NCBI GenBank assembly: GCA_008180335.1 | Contig: VTEF01000001.1 | Span: forward strand, 622,636-686,635 | Source of the DNA: Priestia megaterium | GTDB taxonomy: Bacteria; Bacillota; Bacilli; Bacillales; Bacillaceae_H | Reading direction: 5' to 3' | DNA length: 64,000 nt | Shown: piece after piece, positions 28,418-45,211 of the stretch | How positions within the stretch are numbered: the stretch's first letter is position 1 | Layout: every line of letters starts with the position of its first letter | The notes under the pieces: generated by a model | Told to the model about the DNA's origin: nothing | The model's database searches: none | Seen by the model: only the letters and a program-made list of their open reading frames with translations | Translations under genes and position numbers: made by a program

Positions 28418-28912
28418 ATGCCTTTAACCCCTTTGGATATCCACAATAAAGAATTTAACCGTGGTTTCCGCGGATATGATGAAGATGAAGTAAATGAATT
28501 TCTTGATCAAGTGATTAAAGACTATGAGTTGTTAATTCGCGAGAAAAAAGAGTTGGAGTCAAGAGTGGCTGAGTTAACAGATCGCGTTGGACATTTCACT
28601 AATATTGAAGAGACGCTTAATAAATCAATTTTAATTGCTCAAGAAGCTGCTGAAGATGTCAAACGAAATGCAGAAAAGGAAGCAAAGTTGATTATAAAAG
28701 AAGCAGAAAAAAATGCTGATCGCATTATTAACGAAGCGTTATCAAAATCCCGTAAAATTGCAATGGACATTGAGGAAACGAAAAAGCAATCGAAAGTATT
28801 CCGAACACGTTTTAAAATGTTAATTGAAGCGCAGCTTGAGATGCTAAATAGTGATGATTGGGACCAATTAATGGACTATGAAATGCCAGCTTTAGAAGAA
28901 AAGCTTGACTAG
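28418..28912 (+). CDS. divIVA: Septum site-determining protein DivIVA
   Basis: This 164-residue protein has the conserved N-terminal membrane-binding domain (LTPLDIHNKEFNRGFRGYDEDEVNEFLDQV, with the Phe/Arg tip residues) followed by a long parallel coiled coil (about residues 30-135) rich in Glu, Lys and Ala. It senses negative membrane curvature at poles and septa and recruits MinJ, and during sporulation helps anchor the chromosome origin. The ATG follows ATGGAGGTGG. The ileS promoter and T-box leader begin immediately downstream. Confidence 0.96.
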   Translation: MPLTPLDIHNKEFNRGFRGYDEDEVNEFLDQVIKDYELLIREKKELESRVAELTDRVGHFTNIEETLNKSILIAQEAAEDVKRNAEKEAKLIIKEAEKNADRIINEALSKSRKIAMDIEETKKQSKVFRTRFKMLIEAQLEMLNSDDWDQLMDYEMPALEEKLD

Positions 28913-28925
28913 TCAAGACAGTATC

Positions 28926-28955
28926 TTGACTTCTATTGTTTTGTTGTCATATAAT
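28926..28955 (+). promoter_or_regulatory. Promoter of the ileS T-box leader
   Basis: TTGACT (28926-28931) and a perfect TATAAT (28950-28955) are separated by 18 bases. Transcription would start near 28962, at the head of the T-box leader. Confidence 0.7.
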
Positions 28956-28961
28956 TTGGTA

Positions 28962-29226
28962 ACAGATGAAATTTCATACGTATAGTACGGAGAAAGGGAC
29001 AGTAATTTCTTTAACGTTTAGCTTAGCGAGTCGAGGATGGTGTAAGCTCGATCTAAACAAAAGAAATGAAGATCACCCTGGAGTACCATTGTTGAAAACA
29101 GTAAACAATGGCGATTTATTCACGTTACGAATATCAAGAGGACTTATATGAATACAAATATGAGTCTACAAGGGTGGTACCGCGGGAGACCTTCTCGTCC
29201 CTTTTTGGGATGAGAAGGTCTCTTTT
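28962..29226 (+). promoter_or_regulatory. T-box riboswitch (isoleucine), with terminator, upstream of ileS
   Basis: The invariant T-box sequence AGGGTGGTACCGCGG lies at 29171-29185. It is followed by the terminator GAGACCTTCTC-GTCCC with its complement (29186-29221) and TTTTTG. The region before it can form the large specifier stem; ATC at 29072-29074, in GAAGATCACC, is a likely isoleucine specifier codon. Uncharged tRNA-Ile pairing to the specifier and to the T-box would stabilise the antiterminator and allow ileS transcription. Confidence 0.93.
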
Positions 29227-29284
29227 TGTTGTTTAACAAAAGAATTTACGTTATGAAATTTACGATTTTATGGAGGTTAGAACT

Positions 29285-32056
29285 TTGGACTATAAAGATA
29301 CGTTATTAATGCCAAAAACAGAATTCCCAATGCGTGGAAATTTACCAAATCGTGAGCCGAAAATGCAAGAGCAGTGGGCTGAGATGAATATTTATGAGAA
29401 AGTACAAAAACGTACAGCAGGTCGTCCGTTATTTGTTTTACACGATGGCCCACCATATGCAAATGGTGATATTCATATGGGTCACGCTCTTAATAAAATC
29501 TTAAAAGACTTTATCGTTCGCTACAAATCAATGGCAGGTTTTTGTGCACCGTATGTTCCTGGTTGGGATACACACGGTTTGCCAATTGAAACAGCGTTAA
29601 CTAAAAATAAAAAAGTAAACCGTAAAGAAATGAGTATTGCCGAATTCCGCAAGCTTTGTGAACAATATGCATGGGAGCAAGTAAACGGACAACGTGAGCA
29701 ATTTAAGCGTCTCGGAGTACGCGGAGATTGGGATAATCCATATGTGACGTTACAGCCAGAATATGAAGCGCAACAAATTAAAGTATTTGGTGATATGGCG
29801 AAAAAAGGCTATATTTATAAAGGTTTAAAGCCAGTTTATTGGTCTCCTTCAAGCGAATCTGCTTTAGCAGAAGCAGAAATTGAATATTATGACAAGCGTT
29901 CAGCATCTATTTACGTAGCATTTGCTGTTAAAGATGGAAAAGGTGTGTTAGAAAAAGGCGAAAAATTCATCATTTGGACAACAACACCGTGGACGATGCC
30001 AGCAAACTTAGGAATTGCTGTAAACCCTGAACTGCAATATAGCGTAGTTTCTGTTGAAGATGAGAAATATGTAGTCGCAACAGAACTTGTGGAAACGGTA
30101 GCCAAAGAAATTGAATGGGCTGAGTATGAAACTGTTCGCACATTAAAAGGTTCAGAACTTGAACGCGTTGTAGCAGAACATCCAATCTATAAACGTGACT
30201 CACTCGTTGTGCTTGGAGATCATGTGACAACTGATGCAGGTACTGGTTGTGTTCATACAGCTCCTGGACACGGGGAAGATGACTTCATTGTTGGTCAAAA
30301 ATATGATTTGGGCGTTCTTTGTCCAGTGGATAGCAAAGGTTATATGACGGACGAAGCCCCTGGTTTTGAAGGTTTATTCTATGATCAGGCAAATAAGCCA
30401 ATCACTGAAAAGTTAGAAGAAGAAGGCGCACTGTTAAAATTAAGCTTTATCACGCATTCATATCCACATGACTGGCGTACGAAGAAACCAACAATTTTCC
30501 GTGCGACAGCACAGTGGTTTGCATCAATTAAAGATTTCCGTCAAGACTTATTAAAAGCAGTGGAAGAAACAAAATGGGTACCAACTTGGGGTGAAACACG
30601 TCTTTACAATATGGTACGTGATCGCGGAGATTGGTGTATTTCACGTCAGCGTGCATGGGGTGTTCCAATTCCGGTCTTTTATGCTGAAAATGATGAGCCA
30701 ATTATTACCGATGAAACAATCGAGCATGTATCAAACTTATTTAGAGAACACGGTTCAAACGTATGGTTTGAGCGGGAAGCAAAAGACTTGCTTCCAGAAG
30801 GATTTACACATGAAGGAAGCCCAAATGGCCATTTTACAAAAGAAACAGACATTATGGATGTATGGTTTGATTCTGGCTCTTCACACCAAGCGGTTCTTGA
30901 AGAACGCGAGGATCTCCAACGCCCAGCAGACCTGTATTTAGAAGGTTCTGACCAATATCGCGGATGGTTTAACTCCAGTCTTTCAACAAGCGTAGCCGTA
31001 ACAGGTAAAGCGCCATATAAAGCTGTACTTAGCCACGGATTTGCACTAGATGGTGAAGGACGCAAAATGAGTAAATCATTAGGGAATGTTGTAATTCCTG
31101 AAAAAGTAATGAAACAATTAGGTGCTGATATTTTACGCTTATGGGTTGCATCAGTTGATTATCAAGCAGATGTACGTGTGTCAGATAATATCTTAAAACA
31201 AGTAGCTGAAGTGTATCGTAAAATCCGCAATACATTCCGCTTCTTACTTGGAAACTTAGCTGATTTCAATCCAGCAACAGATGCAGTAGCTGTAGAAAAG
31301 TTACGTGAAGTAGATCGATACATGCTTGTGAAATTAAACAAATTAATTGATAAAGTGAAAAAATCATATGATGCGTATGAGTTCTCAAGCATTTATCATG
31401 CCATTCACAATTTCTGTACAATTGATATGAGTTCATTCTATTTAGATTTTGCGAAAGATGTTTTATACATCGAAGCTGAAAATAATGTAGAACGTCGCAG
31501 TATTCAAACTGTTCTTTATGAAACATTATTATCTTTAACAAAGCTTGTATCACCAATTCTTTCTCATACAGCAGATGAAGTGTGGGTAAATATTCCAAAT
31601 GTGAAAGAAGAGAGTGTTCAACTTGTTGACATGCCGGAAGTGCAAGAAATTGAAGGGGCAGATGTGTTGGAGAAAAAATGGGATGCGTTTATGGAACTTC
31701 GTGATGAAGTATTAAAAGCGCTTGAACATGCACGTAACGAAAAAGTGATTGGAAAATCGCTTGAAGCGAAACTAACATTATATCCGAATGCTGACACAAA
31801 AGAGCTATTAACGTCGATTTCAGAAAACGTAGGTCAGTTATTTATTGTTTCAGACCTTGAAGTAGCTGACGATCTGAGCGCTGCACCTGCAAATGCTCAA
31901 AAATTTGAACATGCAGCAATCGTAGTTACCGCAGCAGAAGGTGAAAAATGTGAACGTTGTTGGGTTGTATCGCCAACGGTTGGTTCAGATGCAGATCATC
32001 CAACATTATGTACACGATGCGCAGATGTAGTGAAAAATCATTATATTCAACAGTAA
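29285..32056 (+). CDS. ileS: Isoleucyl-tRNA synthetase
   Basis: This 923-residue class I synthetase charges tRNA-Ile. It shows the HIGH-type motif [14 protein letters not shown] (about residues 50-63), the editing domain with [14 protein letters not shown] and [16 protein letters not shown], the [15 protein letters not shown] region, KMSKSLGN (about 594-601) and a C-terminal zinc finger CERCW...CTRC. I chose TTG at 29285 ([14 protein letters not shown]), 8 bases after GGAGG and aligned with the B. subtilis start; the ATG at 29270 overlaps the ribosome site. It is controlled by the T-box leader and ends at a strong terminator. Confidence 0.97.
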   Translation: MDYKDTLLMPKTEFPMRGNLPNREPKMQEQWAEMNIYEKVQKRTAGRPLFVLHDGPPYANGDIHMGHALNKILKDFIVRYKSMAGFCAPYVPGWDTHGLPIETALTKNKKVNRKEMSIAEFRKLCEQYAWEQVNGQREQFKRLGVRGDWDNPYVTLQPEYEAQQIKVFGDMAKKGYIYKGLKPVYWSPSSESALAEAEIEYYDKRSASIYVAFAVKDGKGVLEKGEKFIIWTTTPWTMPANLGIAVNPELQYSVVSVEDEKYVVATELVETVAKEIEWAEYETVRTLKGSELERVVAEHPIYKRDSLVVLGDHVTTDAGTGCVHTAPGHGEDDFIVGQKYDLGVLCPVDSKGYMTDEAPGFEGLFYDQANKPITEKLEEEGALLKLSFITHSYPHDWRTKKPTIFRATAQWFASIKDFRQDLLKAVEETKWVPTWGETRLYNMVRDRGDWCISRQRAWGVPIPVFYAENDEPIITDETIEHVSNLFREHGSNVWFEREAKDLLPEGFTHEGSPNGHFTKETDIMDVWFDSGSSHQAVLEEREDLQRPADLYLEGSDQYRGWFNSSLSTSVAVTGKAPYKAVLSHGFALDGEGRKMSKSLGNVVIPEKVMKQLGADILRLWVASVDYQADVRVSDNILKQVAEVYRKIRNTFRFLLGNLADFNPATDAVAVEKLREVDRYMLVKLNKLIDKVKKSYDAYEFSSIYHAIHNFCTIDMSSFYLDFAKDVLYIEAENNVERRSIQTVLYETLLSLTKLVSPILSHTADEVWVNIPNVKEESVQLVDMPEVQEIEGADVLEKKWDAFMELRDEVLKALEHARNEKVIGKSLEAKLTLYPNADTKELLTSISENVGQLFIVSDLEVADDLSAAPANAQKFEHAAIVVTAAEGEKCERCWVVSPTVGSDADHPTLCTRCADVVKNHYIQQ

Positions 32057-32062
32057 GCAAGA

Positions 32063-32091
32063 AAACACGCTCGTTATGAGCGTGTTTTTTT
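32063..32091 (+). terminator. Rho-independent terminator after ileS
   Basis: AACACGCTC pairs with GAGCGTGTT around GTTATG-type loop bases, followed by TTTTTT. Confidence 0.92.
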
Positions 32092-32248
32092 ATGTGAAAT
32101 CGATTAGTCAGCTTGCACGAAATTCCCAATCCTTATGACCATTGTATTTTGAAGCGTAGGAAAAACTTGTCGTGTCGCATTCTTTTCAATATCGGTAAAG
32201 ATAAAATCAACACAATATCTTTCATCTTATTGATAAGGAGGCGGTTAC

Positions 32249-32539
32249 ATGTATGAGCATTATCTTTCAATTGGTCAAGAGTTAGCGATTATAAAGGAAG
32301 AACTACAAGAACGCCTAATGAAATATTACAACAAAGATCAATCAAGCTATATAGATGAAAAAGAACGTTATTTAATTGAAATTATTAAAGCTGATTTAAA
32401 AGATGTTGAACATGCGCTTTCGAAATTAGATGTTGGCTTGTTTGGTATTGATGAAATTACAGGCAAACAAATGTCTATCCATAAACTAAAAGTTATTCCA
32501 ACCGCCCGCACCGAAGAAGATTTATTTGTTTTATGGTGA
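32249..32539 (+). CDS. Small DksA/TraR-like protein in the YlyA position
   Basis: This 96-residue acidic protein sits between ileS and lspA, where B. subtilis has ylyA. An N-terminal helical stretch is followed by LKDVEHALSKLDVGLFGIDEITGKQMSIHKLKVIPTART, which aligns with the C-terminal segment of DksA/TraR-type proteins (GTYG-CE-SGK-I---RL-A-PTA). No cysteine is present, so the zinc finger is lost. B. subtilis YlyA is a longer protein reported to modulate forespore RNA polymerase; equivalence here is inferred from position and this segment. The ATG follows AAGGAGGCGG. Confidence 0.65.
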   Translation: MYEHYLSIGQELAIIKEELQERLMKYYNKDQSSYIDEKERYLIEIIKADLKDVEHALSKLDVGLFGIDEITGKQMSIHKLKVIPTARTEEDLFVLW

Positions 32540-32618
32540 GAAACGAGAAAAAAAACTAATTTTATGCTAAAATGCTTTAGTATGGATTCGTTTGACTTTA
32601 TGGTGGGAGGAAACGATT

Positions 32619-33086
32619 GTGTTTTATTATATTATCGCATTAGCGGTCATTTTTATTGATCAGCTAACAAAGTGGACGGTAGTTAAGGAAATGGAGCTAG
32701 GTGAAAGTATTACAGTAATTGAAAACTTTCTTTACATCACTTCACATCGGAATAGAGGAGCAGCATGGGGGATCTTACAGGGCCAAATGTGGTTTTTCTA
32801 TGCAATTACCATCGTCGTTGTCATTGGATTAATTATTTATATTCAAAAGCTTAAAAAAGAAGATAAATGGTTTGGAATTGCTCTTGGTTTAATGCTTGGC
32901 GGAGCGATTGGTAATTTTATTGATCGAGTTGCACGTAAAGAAGTAGTTGATTTTATTAATACATACATCTTCTCATACGATTTTCCGATTTTTAACGTGG
33001 CAGATTCTGCCCTTGTCATCGGAGTAGCGATCATGTTTATTTTGACGCTGTTTGAAGGGAAAACAAAGAAGGAGAGCACTGAATGA
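32619..33086 (+). CDS. lspA: Lipoprotein signal peptidase (signal peptidase II)
   Basis: This 155-residue membrane aspartic protease cleaves signal peptides of prolipoproteins after diacylglyceryl transfer. Four membrane segments are visible. Conserved motifs are DQLTKW near the N-terminus, [20 protein letters not shown] and FNVADSAL; the last two carry the catalytic Asp residues. The start is GTG at 32619, 8 bases after GGGAGG; an upstream frame from 32592 lacks a site. Its stop overlaps the start of ylyB (ATGA), so the two are translationally coupled. Confidence 0.95.
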   Translation: MFYYIIALAVIFIDQLTKWTVVKEMELGESITVIENFLYITSHRNRGAAWGILQGQMWFFYAITIVVVIGLIIYIQKLKKEDKWFGIALGLMLGGAIGNFIDRVARKEVVDFINTYIFSYDFPIFNVADSALVIGVAIMFILTLFEGKTKKESTE

Positions 33087-33997
33087 ACGTAATTGAAACG
33101 GTTATACAAGAAGAGCAAAAAAATGAACGTATTGATAAAGTATTATCAGCCATTAATGAAGAATGGTCTCGTTCGCAAGTTCAGCAATGGATAAAAGAAG
33201 GACATGCAAAAGTAAACGGCAATACGGTAAAAGGAAACTATAAATGTAAACTGGGGGACACAATAACAATTGAAATACCAGAACCTCAGGAGCTAGATGT
33301 TGTAGCAGAAGAAATGGATTTAGATATTTATTATGAAGACCAAGATGTACTTGTTGTTAATAAACCTCGTGGTATGGTTGTGCATCCTGCTCCAGGCCAT
33401 TACAGCGGGACGCTGGTTAATGGTTTGATGGCTCATTGCAATGACTTATCAGGAATTAATGGGGTGCTAAGACCAGGAATCGTACATCGTATCGATAAAG
33501 ACACATCAGGATTACTAATGGTAGCTAAGAATGATTTGGCTCATGAATCATTAGTAAAGCAGCTTGTAGATAAAACAGTGACGCGTCGCTATAAAGCAAT
33601 CGTGCACGGGGTGATCCAGCATGATCACGGGACAATTGATGCTCCGATTGGTCGTGACAAACAAGATCGTCAAAGCATGACTGTAACGGATGAAAATGCT
33701 CGTGACGCAGTTACCCATTTTACAGTGTTACAGCGATTTAAAGATTTTTCATTAGTCGAATGTAGATTAGAAACAGGCAGAACTCATCAAATTCGCGTTC
33801 ATATGAAGTATATTGGTTATCCACTTGCCGGAGATCCGAAGTATGGACCGAAAAAAACATTGCCGATTGAAGGGCAAGCATTGCATGCAGGAATTTTAGG
33901 GTTCGTCCATCCGCGCACAAATGAATACATGGAGTTTGAAGCACCAGCACCAAAGGAATTTACAGATTTGCTTGATTTACTGGAAAAAAGAAGTTGA
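33083..33997 (+). CDS. ylyB: RluD-family pseudouridine synthase YlyB
   Basis: This 304-residue enzyme has an N-terminal S4 RNA-binding domain (about residues 13-75) and an RluA/RluD catalytic domain with [14 protein letters not shown], the motif [11 protein letters not shown] carrying the catalytic Asp, RRYKAIVHG and [13 protein letters not shown]. It isomerises specific uridines in large-subunit rRNA; the exact positions cannot be read from sequence. It overlaps lspA by four bases. The pyr promoter overlaps its stop codon, so no terminator separates it from the pyr leader. Confidence 0.92.
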   Translation: MNVIETVIQEEQKNERIDKVLSAINEEWSRSQVQQWIKEGHAKVNGNTVKGNYKCKLGDTITIEIPEPQELDVVAEEMDLDIYYEDQDVLVVNKPRGMVVHPAPGHYSGTLVNGLMAHCNDLSGINGVLRPGIVHRIDKDTSGLLMVAKNDLAHESLVKQLVDKTVTRRYKAIVHGVIQHDHGTIDAPIGRDKQDRQSMTVTDENARDAVTHFTVLQRFKDFSLVECRLETGRTHQIRVHMKYIGYPLAGDPKYGPKKTLPIEGQALHAGILGFVHPRTNEYMEFEAPAPKEFTDLLDLLEKRS

Positions 33998-34022
33998 CAA
34001 ACGCTTAGTCAACTGCCATACT
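33994..34022 (+). promoter_or_regulatory. Promoter of the pyr operon
   Basis: TTGACA (33994-33999) is a perfect -35 box; CATACT (34017-34022) lies 17 bases on. It overlaps the ylyB stop codon. Transcription would start near 34029, just before the first PyrR site. Confidence 0.7.
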
Positions 34023-34028
34023 GTAAAT

Positions 34029-34733
<705 letters not shown>

Positions 34734-34734
34734 A

Positions 34735-34861
34735 TATACACCCTTTTAAATCGTAGTCCCGTGAGGCTGCAAAAGGGGGATCATTATGTAAGGAACACTA
34801 CCCGTAGTGTATTCTTATATACTGAAAACCTCTTTGCATACACGTGTAAAGAGGTTTTTTT
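34735..34861 (+). promoter_or_regulatory. PyrR-dependent attenuator 2, between pyrR and pyrP
   Basis: The PyrR-binding loop AGTCCCGTGAGGCT (34755-34768) is identical to that of attenuator 1. The terminator is AAACCTCTTT (34826-34835) with AAAGAGGTTT (34848-34857), followed by TTTT. Confidence 0.93.
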
Positions 34862-34883
34862 ATGGTGATAGGAGGAAAAAGAC

Positions 34884-36188
34884 ATGAGTCAACAACAGAT
34901 TGTTCTTGATATACATGAAAGACCGCATCCAGTTAAGTGGTTAACATTAAGTATCCAACACTTATTTGCAATGTTTGGAGCAACAATTTTAGTACCTTTC
35001 TTAGTTGGATTAAGCCCAGCAGTTGCATTGATTTCAAGTGGAGTCGGAACGCTAGCATTTTTATTAATTACAAGAGGGCAAATACCAGCATACTTAGGTT
35101 CGTCCTTTGCCTTCATTGCACCGATTATCTCAGCAAAAGGGTCGCTTGGTCCAGAACAGGCGATGGTTGGATGTTTCTTAGCTGGATTAGTGTATGGGAT
35201 TGTCGCTCTCATTATTAAAGGGACTGGCATTCAATGGGTAATGAAGCTTTTACCACCGATTGTAGTAGGACCAGTCATTATGGTAATCGGGTTAGGATTA
35301 GCCAATACGGCGGTTAACATGGCAATGAATGATGCAAACGGTCAATATAGTTCAAAATATTTAGCAGTTGCCTTTGTCACACTAGCAATTACAGTAATTT
35401 GCTCAGTGTTTTTTAAAAACATTATCAGTTTAATACCTATTTTTATAGGAATTATCGGAGGCTACATTTTTGCCTATACACAAGGTTTAGTAGACTTAAC
35501 AGCAGTGAAAAAAGCAGATTGGATTTCAAGCCCAGACTTTTATATTCCATTTGTTACGTATACACCTTCGATTTCACTGGGAATTGTTCTAGTAATGGTA
35601 CCAGTCGCCGTTGTTACCTTGTCAGAACATATTGGCCATTTGCTAGTGTTGAATAAGATTGTGGATCGTAACTATATTGAAAAACCAGGTTTGCATCGAA
35701 CGGTTCTTGGTGATGGAGTTGCAACCATGATTGCTGCTCTAATAGGGGGGCCACCGAATACAACATACGGTGAAAATATCGGTGTGCTTGCTATCACAAG
35801 AGTGTTTAGCGTATTTGTTATCGGAGGGGCGGCAGTCGTTGCCATTATGTTCGGCTTTAGCGGGAAAGTGACAGCGTTAATTTCAAGTGTGCCTACACCC
35901 GTGATGGGTGGCGTGTCCATTCTCTTATTCGGAATTATTGCTTCATCAGGCTTGCGCATGATGGTTGATGGAAAAGTAGACTTAGGAGACAAACGAAATT
36001 TAGTAATTGCTTCAATCATCCTAGTGCTTGGAGTTGGCGGTGCACATCTCCAATTGTCAGAGCAAGTGAAGATTGATGCGATGGCTTTGTCAGCAATTGC
36101 TGGCGTCATCTTAAACTTAGTATTACCAAAAACAAAAGGTAAATTTGAGAAGCAAGTACAACAAATCCAAGGTCAAAAAATTTCATAA
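34884..36188 (+). CDS. pyrP: Uracil permease
   Basis: This 434-residue protein is a nucleobase:cation symporter of the UraA/NCS2 family with about 14 membrane segments. It imports uracil by proton symport. The N-terminal LSIQHLFAMFGATILVP and the signature GGPPNTTYGENIGVLAITRV near residue 290 are typical. The ATG follows ATAGGAGG. PyrR-bound attenuators lie on both sides, so uptake and de novo synthesis are controlled together. Confidence 0.96.
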   Translation: MSQQQIVLDIHERPHPVKWLTLSIQHLFAMFGATILVPFLVGLSPAVALISSGVGTLAFLLITRGQIPAYLGSSFAFIAPIISAKGSLGPEQAMVGCFLAGLVYGIVALIIKGTGIQWVMKLLPPIVVGPVIMVIGLGLANTAVNMAMNDANGQYSSKYLAVAFVTLAITVICSVFFKNIISLIPIFIGIIGGYIFAYTQGLVDLTAVKKADWISSPDFYIPFVTYTPSISLGIVLVMVPVAVVTLSEHIGHLLVLNKIVDRNYIEKPGLHRTVLGDGVATMIAALIGGPPNTTYGENIGVLAITRVFSVFVIGGAAVVAIMFGFSGKVTALISSVPTPVMGGVSILLFGIIASSGLRMMVDGKVDLGDKRNLVIASIILVLGVGGAHLQLSEQVKIDAMALSAIAGVILNLVLPKTKGKFEKQVQQIQGQKIS

Positions 36189-36189
36189 A

Positions 36190-36295
36190 CGCCTTTTAAC
36201 TGAAATCCAGAGAGGTTTCCAAGGGTGTGTGAAAGCGCGTCATAGACGAAGCTTATTTTCTTACACCCTTTCTAAGCATAGAAAGGGTGTTTTTC
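36190..36295 (+). promoter_or_regulatory. PyrR-dependent attenuator 3, between pyrP and pyrB
   Basis: The PyrR-binding loop here is AATCCAGAGAGGTT (36204-36217), a different version from the other two but within the consensus. The terminator is ACACCCTTTCT (36263-36273) with AGAAAGGGTGT (36280-36290), then TTTT. Confidence 0.93.
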
Positions 36296-36309
36296 ATAAA
36301 AACAAATGA

Positions 36310-38511
<2,202 letters not shown>

Positions 38512-38527
<16 letters not shown>

Positions 38528-39597
38528 TTTTAGAAGATGGTACAGTATTTATTGGCAAAGGGTTTGGCAGTGAACGAGAAATGACTGGAGAAGTTGTTTT
38601 CAATACAGGGATGACAGGCTATCAAGAAATTTTATCAGATCCTTCATACTGTGCACAAATTGTTACTTTGACATATCCTTTAATTGGAAATTATGGAATT
38701 AACCGTGATGATTTTGAATCAATTGAGCCTGCTGTTCACGGATTGATTGTAAAGGAAATTTGTGAGGTGCCTTCGAACTTCCGAAGCAAATTATCAGTCG
38801 ATGAGTTTTTAAAACAAAAAAATATACCAGGGCTAGCAGGTATCGATACAAGAAAATTAACACGCAAAATTCGTCAGCATGGGACATTGCGCGGCCGTAT
38901 GTGCAACATGGAAGTAGATGTAAAGCAAGTAGTGGCGGAATTACAAGCACATAGCTTACCGACGGATTCAGTTAAAAGAGTATCAACTGTTAAACCGTAC
39001 CCAAGTCCAGGCAGAGGCAAAAAAGTAGTGCTTGTTGATTTCGGGATGAAACATGGTATTTTACGTGAATTGACGACAAGACACTGCGACGTAATTGTTG
39101 TGCCTTACAACGTAACGGCAGAAGAGATTCTTCAGTTAAATCCAGACGGTATTATGCTGAGTAACGGACCTGGAGACCCGAAAGATGTACCAGAAGCTAT
39201 TGAAATGATTCAAGGTGTTCTTGGCAAGGTTCCACTGTTTGGGATCTGCTTAGGGCACCAGCTGTTTGCATTAGCGTGCGGGGCGGATACAGAAAAAATG
39301 AAATTTGGCCATCGTGGATCTAATCATCCTGTGAAAGACTTACGTACAAATAAAGTGGCGCTTACTTCACAAAACCATGGTTATACAGTATGTGAGCCAT
39401 CTCTAGCTGGAACGGAATTAGAAGTCACGCATGTAGCATTAAATGATGGAACGATTGAAGGAGTTAAACATACACAATATCCAGCATTTACAGTCCAATA
39501 TCATCCAGAAGCTTCACCTGGGCCAGAAGATGCAAATGGATTATTTGATCAGTTTATGGAACTTATGAAAAACAATCAGAAAGTAGGGAATTGCTAA
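38512..39597 (+). CDS. pyrAA: Carbamoyl-phosphate synthase, small (glutaminase) subunit, pyrimidine-specific
   Basis: This 361-residue subunit hydrolyses glutamine and channels ammonia to the large subunit. The N-terminal domain ([33 protein letters not shown]) is followed by a class I glutamine amidotransferase domain with the nucleophile in [13 protein letters not shown] and the His-Glu pair in [12 protein letters not shown]. Its place inside the pyr operon marks it as the pyrimidine isozyme. Its stop overlaps the pyrAB start by one base. Confidence 0.97.
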
Positions 39598-42500
39598 TGC
39601 CAAAACGTCAAGATATTAATACAATTTTAGTAATCGGATCAGGACCAATTGTAATTGGGCAAGCAGCAGAGTTTGACTATGCGGGAGCACAAGCCTGTAT
39701 CGCTTTAAAAGAAGAAGGATACAGAGTCATTCTTGTTAACTCCAACCCAGCAACAATTATGACAGATTCAGAAATGGCAGATAAAGTATACATTGAACCG
39801 CTGACTGTTGAATTTGTAAGCTCCATTATTCGAAAAGAACGCCCAGATGCACTACTGCCAACACTTGGCGGTCAAACAGGATTAAATTTAGCAGTTGAAT
39901 TACATCAAACAGGTATTTTAGAGGAGTTTGGTGTTGAAATTTTAGGAACAAAACTATCGGCAATTGAACAAGCAGAAGATCGTGAGCAATTCCGTTCATT
40001 AATGAATGAATTAAATCAACCGGTACCAGCGAGTGAAATTATTCACAAGTTAGAAGAAGCATATACGTTTGTTAAGAAAGTCAACTATCCAGTTATCGTT
40101 CGCCCAGCTTACACACTTGGCGGTACTGGAGGCGGGATTTGCCATAACGAAGAAGAATTAGTTGAAATCGTGACTAGTGGATTAAAGCATAGTCCTGTTA
40201 CACAATGTCTATTGGAAAAAAGCATCGCCGGCTTTAAAGAAATTGAATATGAAGTAATGCGTGATGCAAATGATAATGCAATTGTTGTATGCAACATGGA
40301 AAACTTTGATCCAGTCGGTATCCATACAGGTGATTCCATTGTTGTTGCACCAAGCCAAACATTAAGCGATCGTGAATATCAGCTTCTTCGAAATGCATCC
40401 TTAACGATTATTCGCGCCTTACAAATCGAGGGTGGATGTAACGTTCAGTTAGCTTTGGATCCTGAAAGCTTTCAATATTATGTCATTGAAGTGAATCCGC
40501 GTGTAAGCCGTTCATCAGCATTAGCATCAAAAGCAACTGGTTATCCAATTGCAAAATTAGCAGCAAAAATTGCAGTTGGGTTAACATTAGATGAAATGAT
40601 GAATCCTGTTACTGGTAAAACGTATGCATGCTTTGAACCAGCGCTTGATTACATTGTATCAAAAATTCCAAGATGGCCATTTGACAAATTCGAATCAGCT
40701 AATCGTAAGTTAGGTACTCAAATGAAAGCGACGGGAGAAGTCATGGCGATTGGCCGTACGTTTGAAGAATCATTATTAAAAGCGGTTCGTTCATTGGAAG
40801 CAAATGTCCATCATTTAGAGCTGAAAGATGCGGAGCAATTTGATGATGCACTTATCGAAAAGCGTATTCGTAAAGCTGGCGATGAGCGCTTATTCTACAT
40901 TGCAGAAGCGATTCGCCGCGGTATAACAATTGAACAGATTCATGACTGGAGCAAAATTGATCTTTTCTTCCTCGTAAAACTTGAAAAAATCATTGCTTTT
41001 GAGCGTGTATTAAAACAAGAAGTTCATAATATCGAAGTTTTACAAGAAGCAAAAGCAATGGGGTTTGCAGATAGCAAAATTGCGTCATTATGGAATCAAA
41101 CGGAGCGGGAAGTATACGAGTTCCGCAAACAGAATGGCGTGACGCCAGTTTATAAAACGGTTGATACATGTGCAGCGGAGTTTGAATCAACAACACCATA
41201 CTTCTATGGTACGTTTGAAGAAGAAAACGAATCGATCGTAACAGAGCGTAAAAGTGTTGTTGTTCTAGGTTCAGGTCCAATCCGTATTGGTCAAGGAATT
41301 GAGTTTGATTACGCAACAGTGCATTCCGTTTGGGCGATTAAAGAAGCGGGTTATGAAGCAATCATTATTAATAATAATCCAGAAACGGTCTCAACAGACT
41401 TCAGTATTTCAGATAAATTATACTTCGAGCCGTTAACAATTGAAGATGTAATGCATGTTATTGATTTAGAAAAACCAGAAGGGGTAGTAGTGCAATTCGG
41501 TGGTCAAACAGCTATTAATCTCGCAGAAGAATTGGAAGCGCGCGGTGTGAAAATTTTAGGAACATCGCTTGAAAGTTTAGATGCAGCAGAGGACCGCAAA
41601 AAGTTTGAAGCAACGTTAGCAAGGTTAGAAGTGCCACAACCACTTGGTAAAACTGTGACATCTGTGGAAGAAGCGTTAGTAGTAGCAGAAGAAATTGGCT
41701 ATCCCGTACTAGTGAGACCTTCATACGTATTAGGTGGACGTGCGATGGAAATTGTCTACAAACAAGAAGAACTGCTTCATTACATGAAGCATGCAGTAAA
41801 AGTGCATGCTGATCACCCAGTGTTAATTGATCGTTACTTAACAGGGAAAGAAATTGAAGTGGATGCCATTTCAGATGGAGAAACGGTTGTGATTCCAGGG
41901 ATTATGGAACACATTGAGCGCGCCGGTGTTCACTCTGGTGACTCAATTGCTGTATATCCGCCGCAAACTTTATCACAGGAAGTAAAGGATACCATTATTG
42001 ATTATACAACTCGCATTGCAAAAGGATTAAAAATTATTGGTTTATTAAACATCCAGTTTGTCTTATCCAAAGGTGAAGTGTATGTACTTGAAGTCAATCC
42101 ACGTTCAAGCCGTACAGTACCATTTTTAAGTAAAATCACACGTATTCCAATGGCGAATGTGGCAACTAAAGTCATCTTAGGAACTAGCTTAAAAGAGCTT
42201 GGCTATGAGTCGGGGCTTCATCCAGAAGAAGAAGGCGTGTTTGTTAAAGTGCCCGTTTTCTCTTTTGCGAAATTACGTCGTGTAGATATTACGCTTGGTC
42301 CTGAAATGAAGTCAACAGGGGAAGTTATGGGGCAGGATTCAACTTATGAAAAAGCGTTATATAAAGGCTTAATTGCATCAGGCATGTCGATTAAACCATA
42401 CGGATCGGTATTAATGACAGTTGCAAACAAAGACAAAGCAGAAGCAATTGCACTGGCAAAGCGTTTTGCCAATATCGGTTATCAAATCATTGCAACAGAA

Positions 42501-42805
42501 GGAACAGCAGCTACGTTTACGGAAGAAGGAATTCGCGTGAAGGTGGTAAATAAAATTCACGATGAAGACCATAACCTGCTTGATGTAATTAGAAAAGGTG
42601 AAGCACAGCTTGTTATCAACACATTGACGAAAGGAAAACAACCGGCTCGTGACGGCTTTAAAATCCGCCGCGAAGCAGTGGAAAATGGTGTACCTTGCTT
42701 AACGTCACTTGATACAGCAGAGGCAATTTTACGAGTGCTTGAAACAATTAGCTTTCATACAATTCCAATGAAAGAGGCTTTTCCTACTTGTGAGGTGACA
42801 ACGGT

Positions 42806-42809
<4 letters not shown>
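39597..42809 (+). CDS. pyrAB: Carbamoyl-phosphate synthase, large subunit, pyrimidine-specific
   Basis: This 1070-residue enzyme makes carbamoyl phosphate from bicarbonate, ammonia and two ATP. Two homologous ATP-grasp halves are visible: [19 protein letters not shown] with [12 protein letters not shown] in the first, and [19 protein letters not shown] with [14 protein letters not shown] in the second. A C-terminal allosteric MGS-like domain follows (about residues 935-1050, including ATEGTAATF). The ATG at 39597 overlaps the pyrAA TAA; a TTG two codons earlier is less likely. Confidence 0.97.

Positions 42810-45207
<2,398 letters not shown>

Positions 45208-45211
<4 letters not shown>

Noticed and set aside
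28966-29151. Open frame of 61 codons between divIVA and ileS
   Set aside because: It lies wholly inside the ileS T-box leader and has no ribosome site; the region is RNA structure, not a gene.
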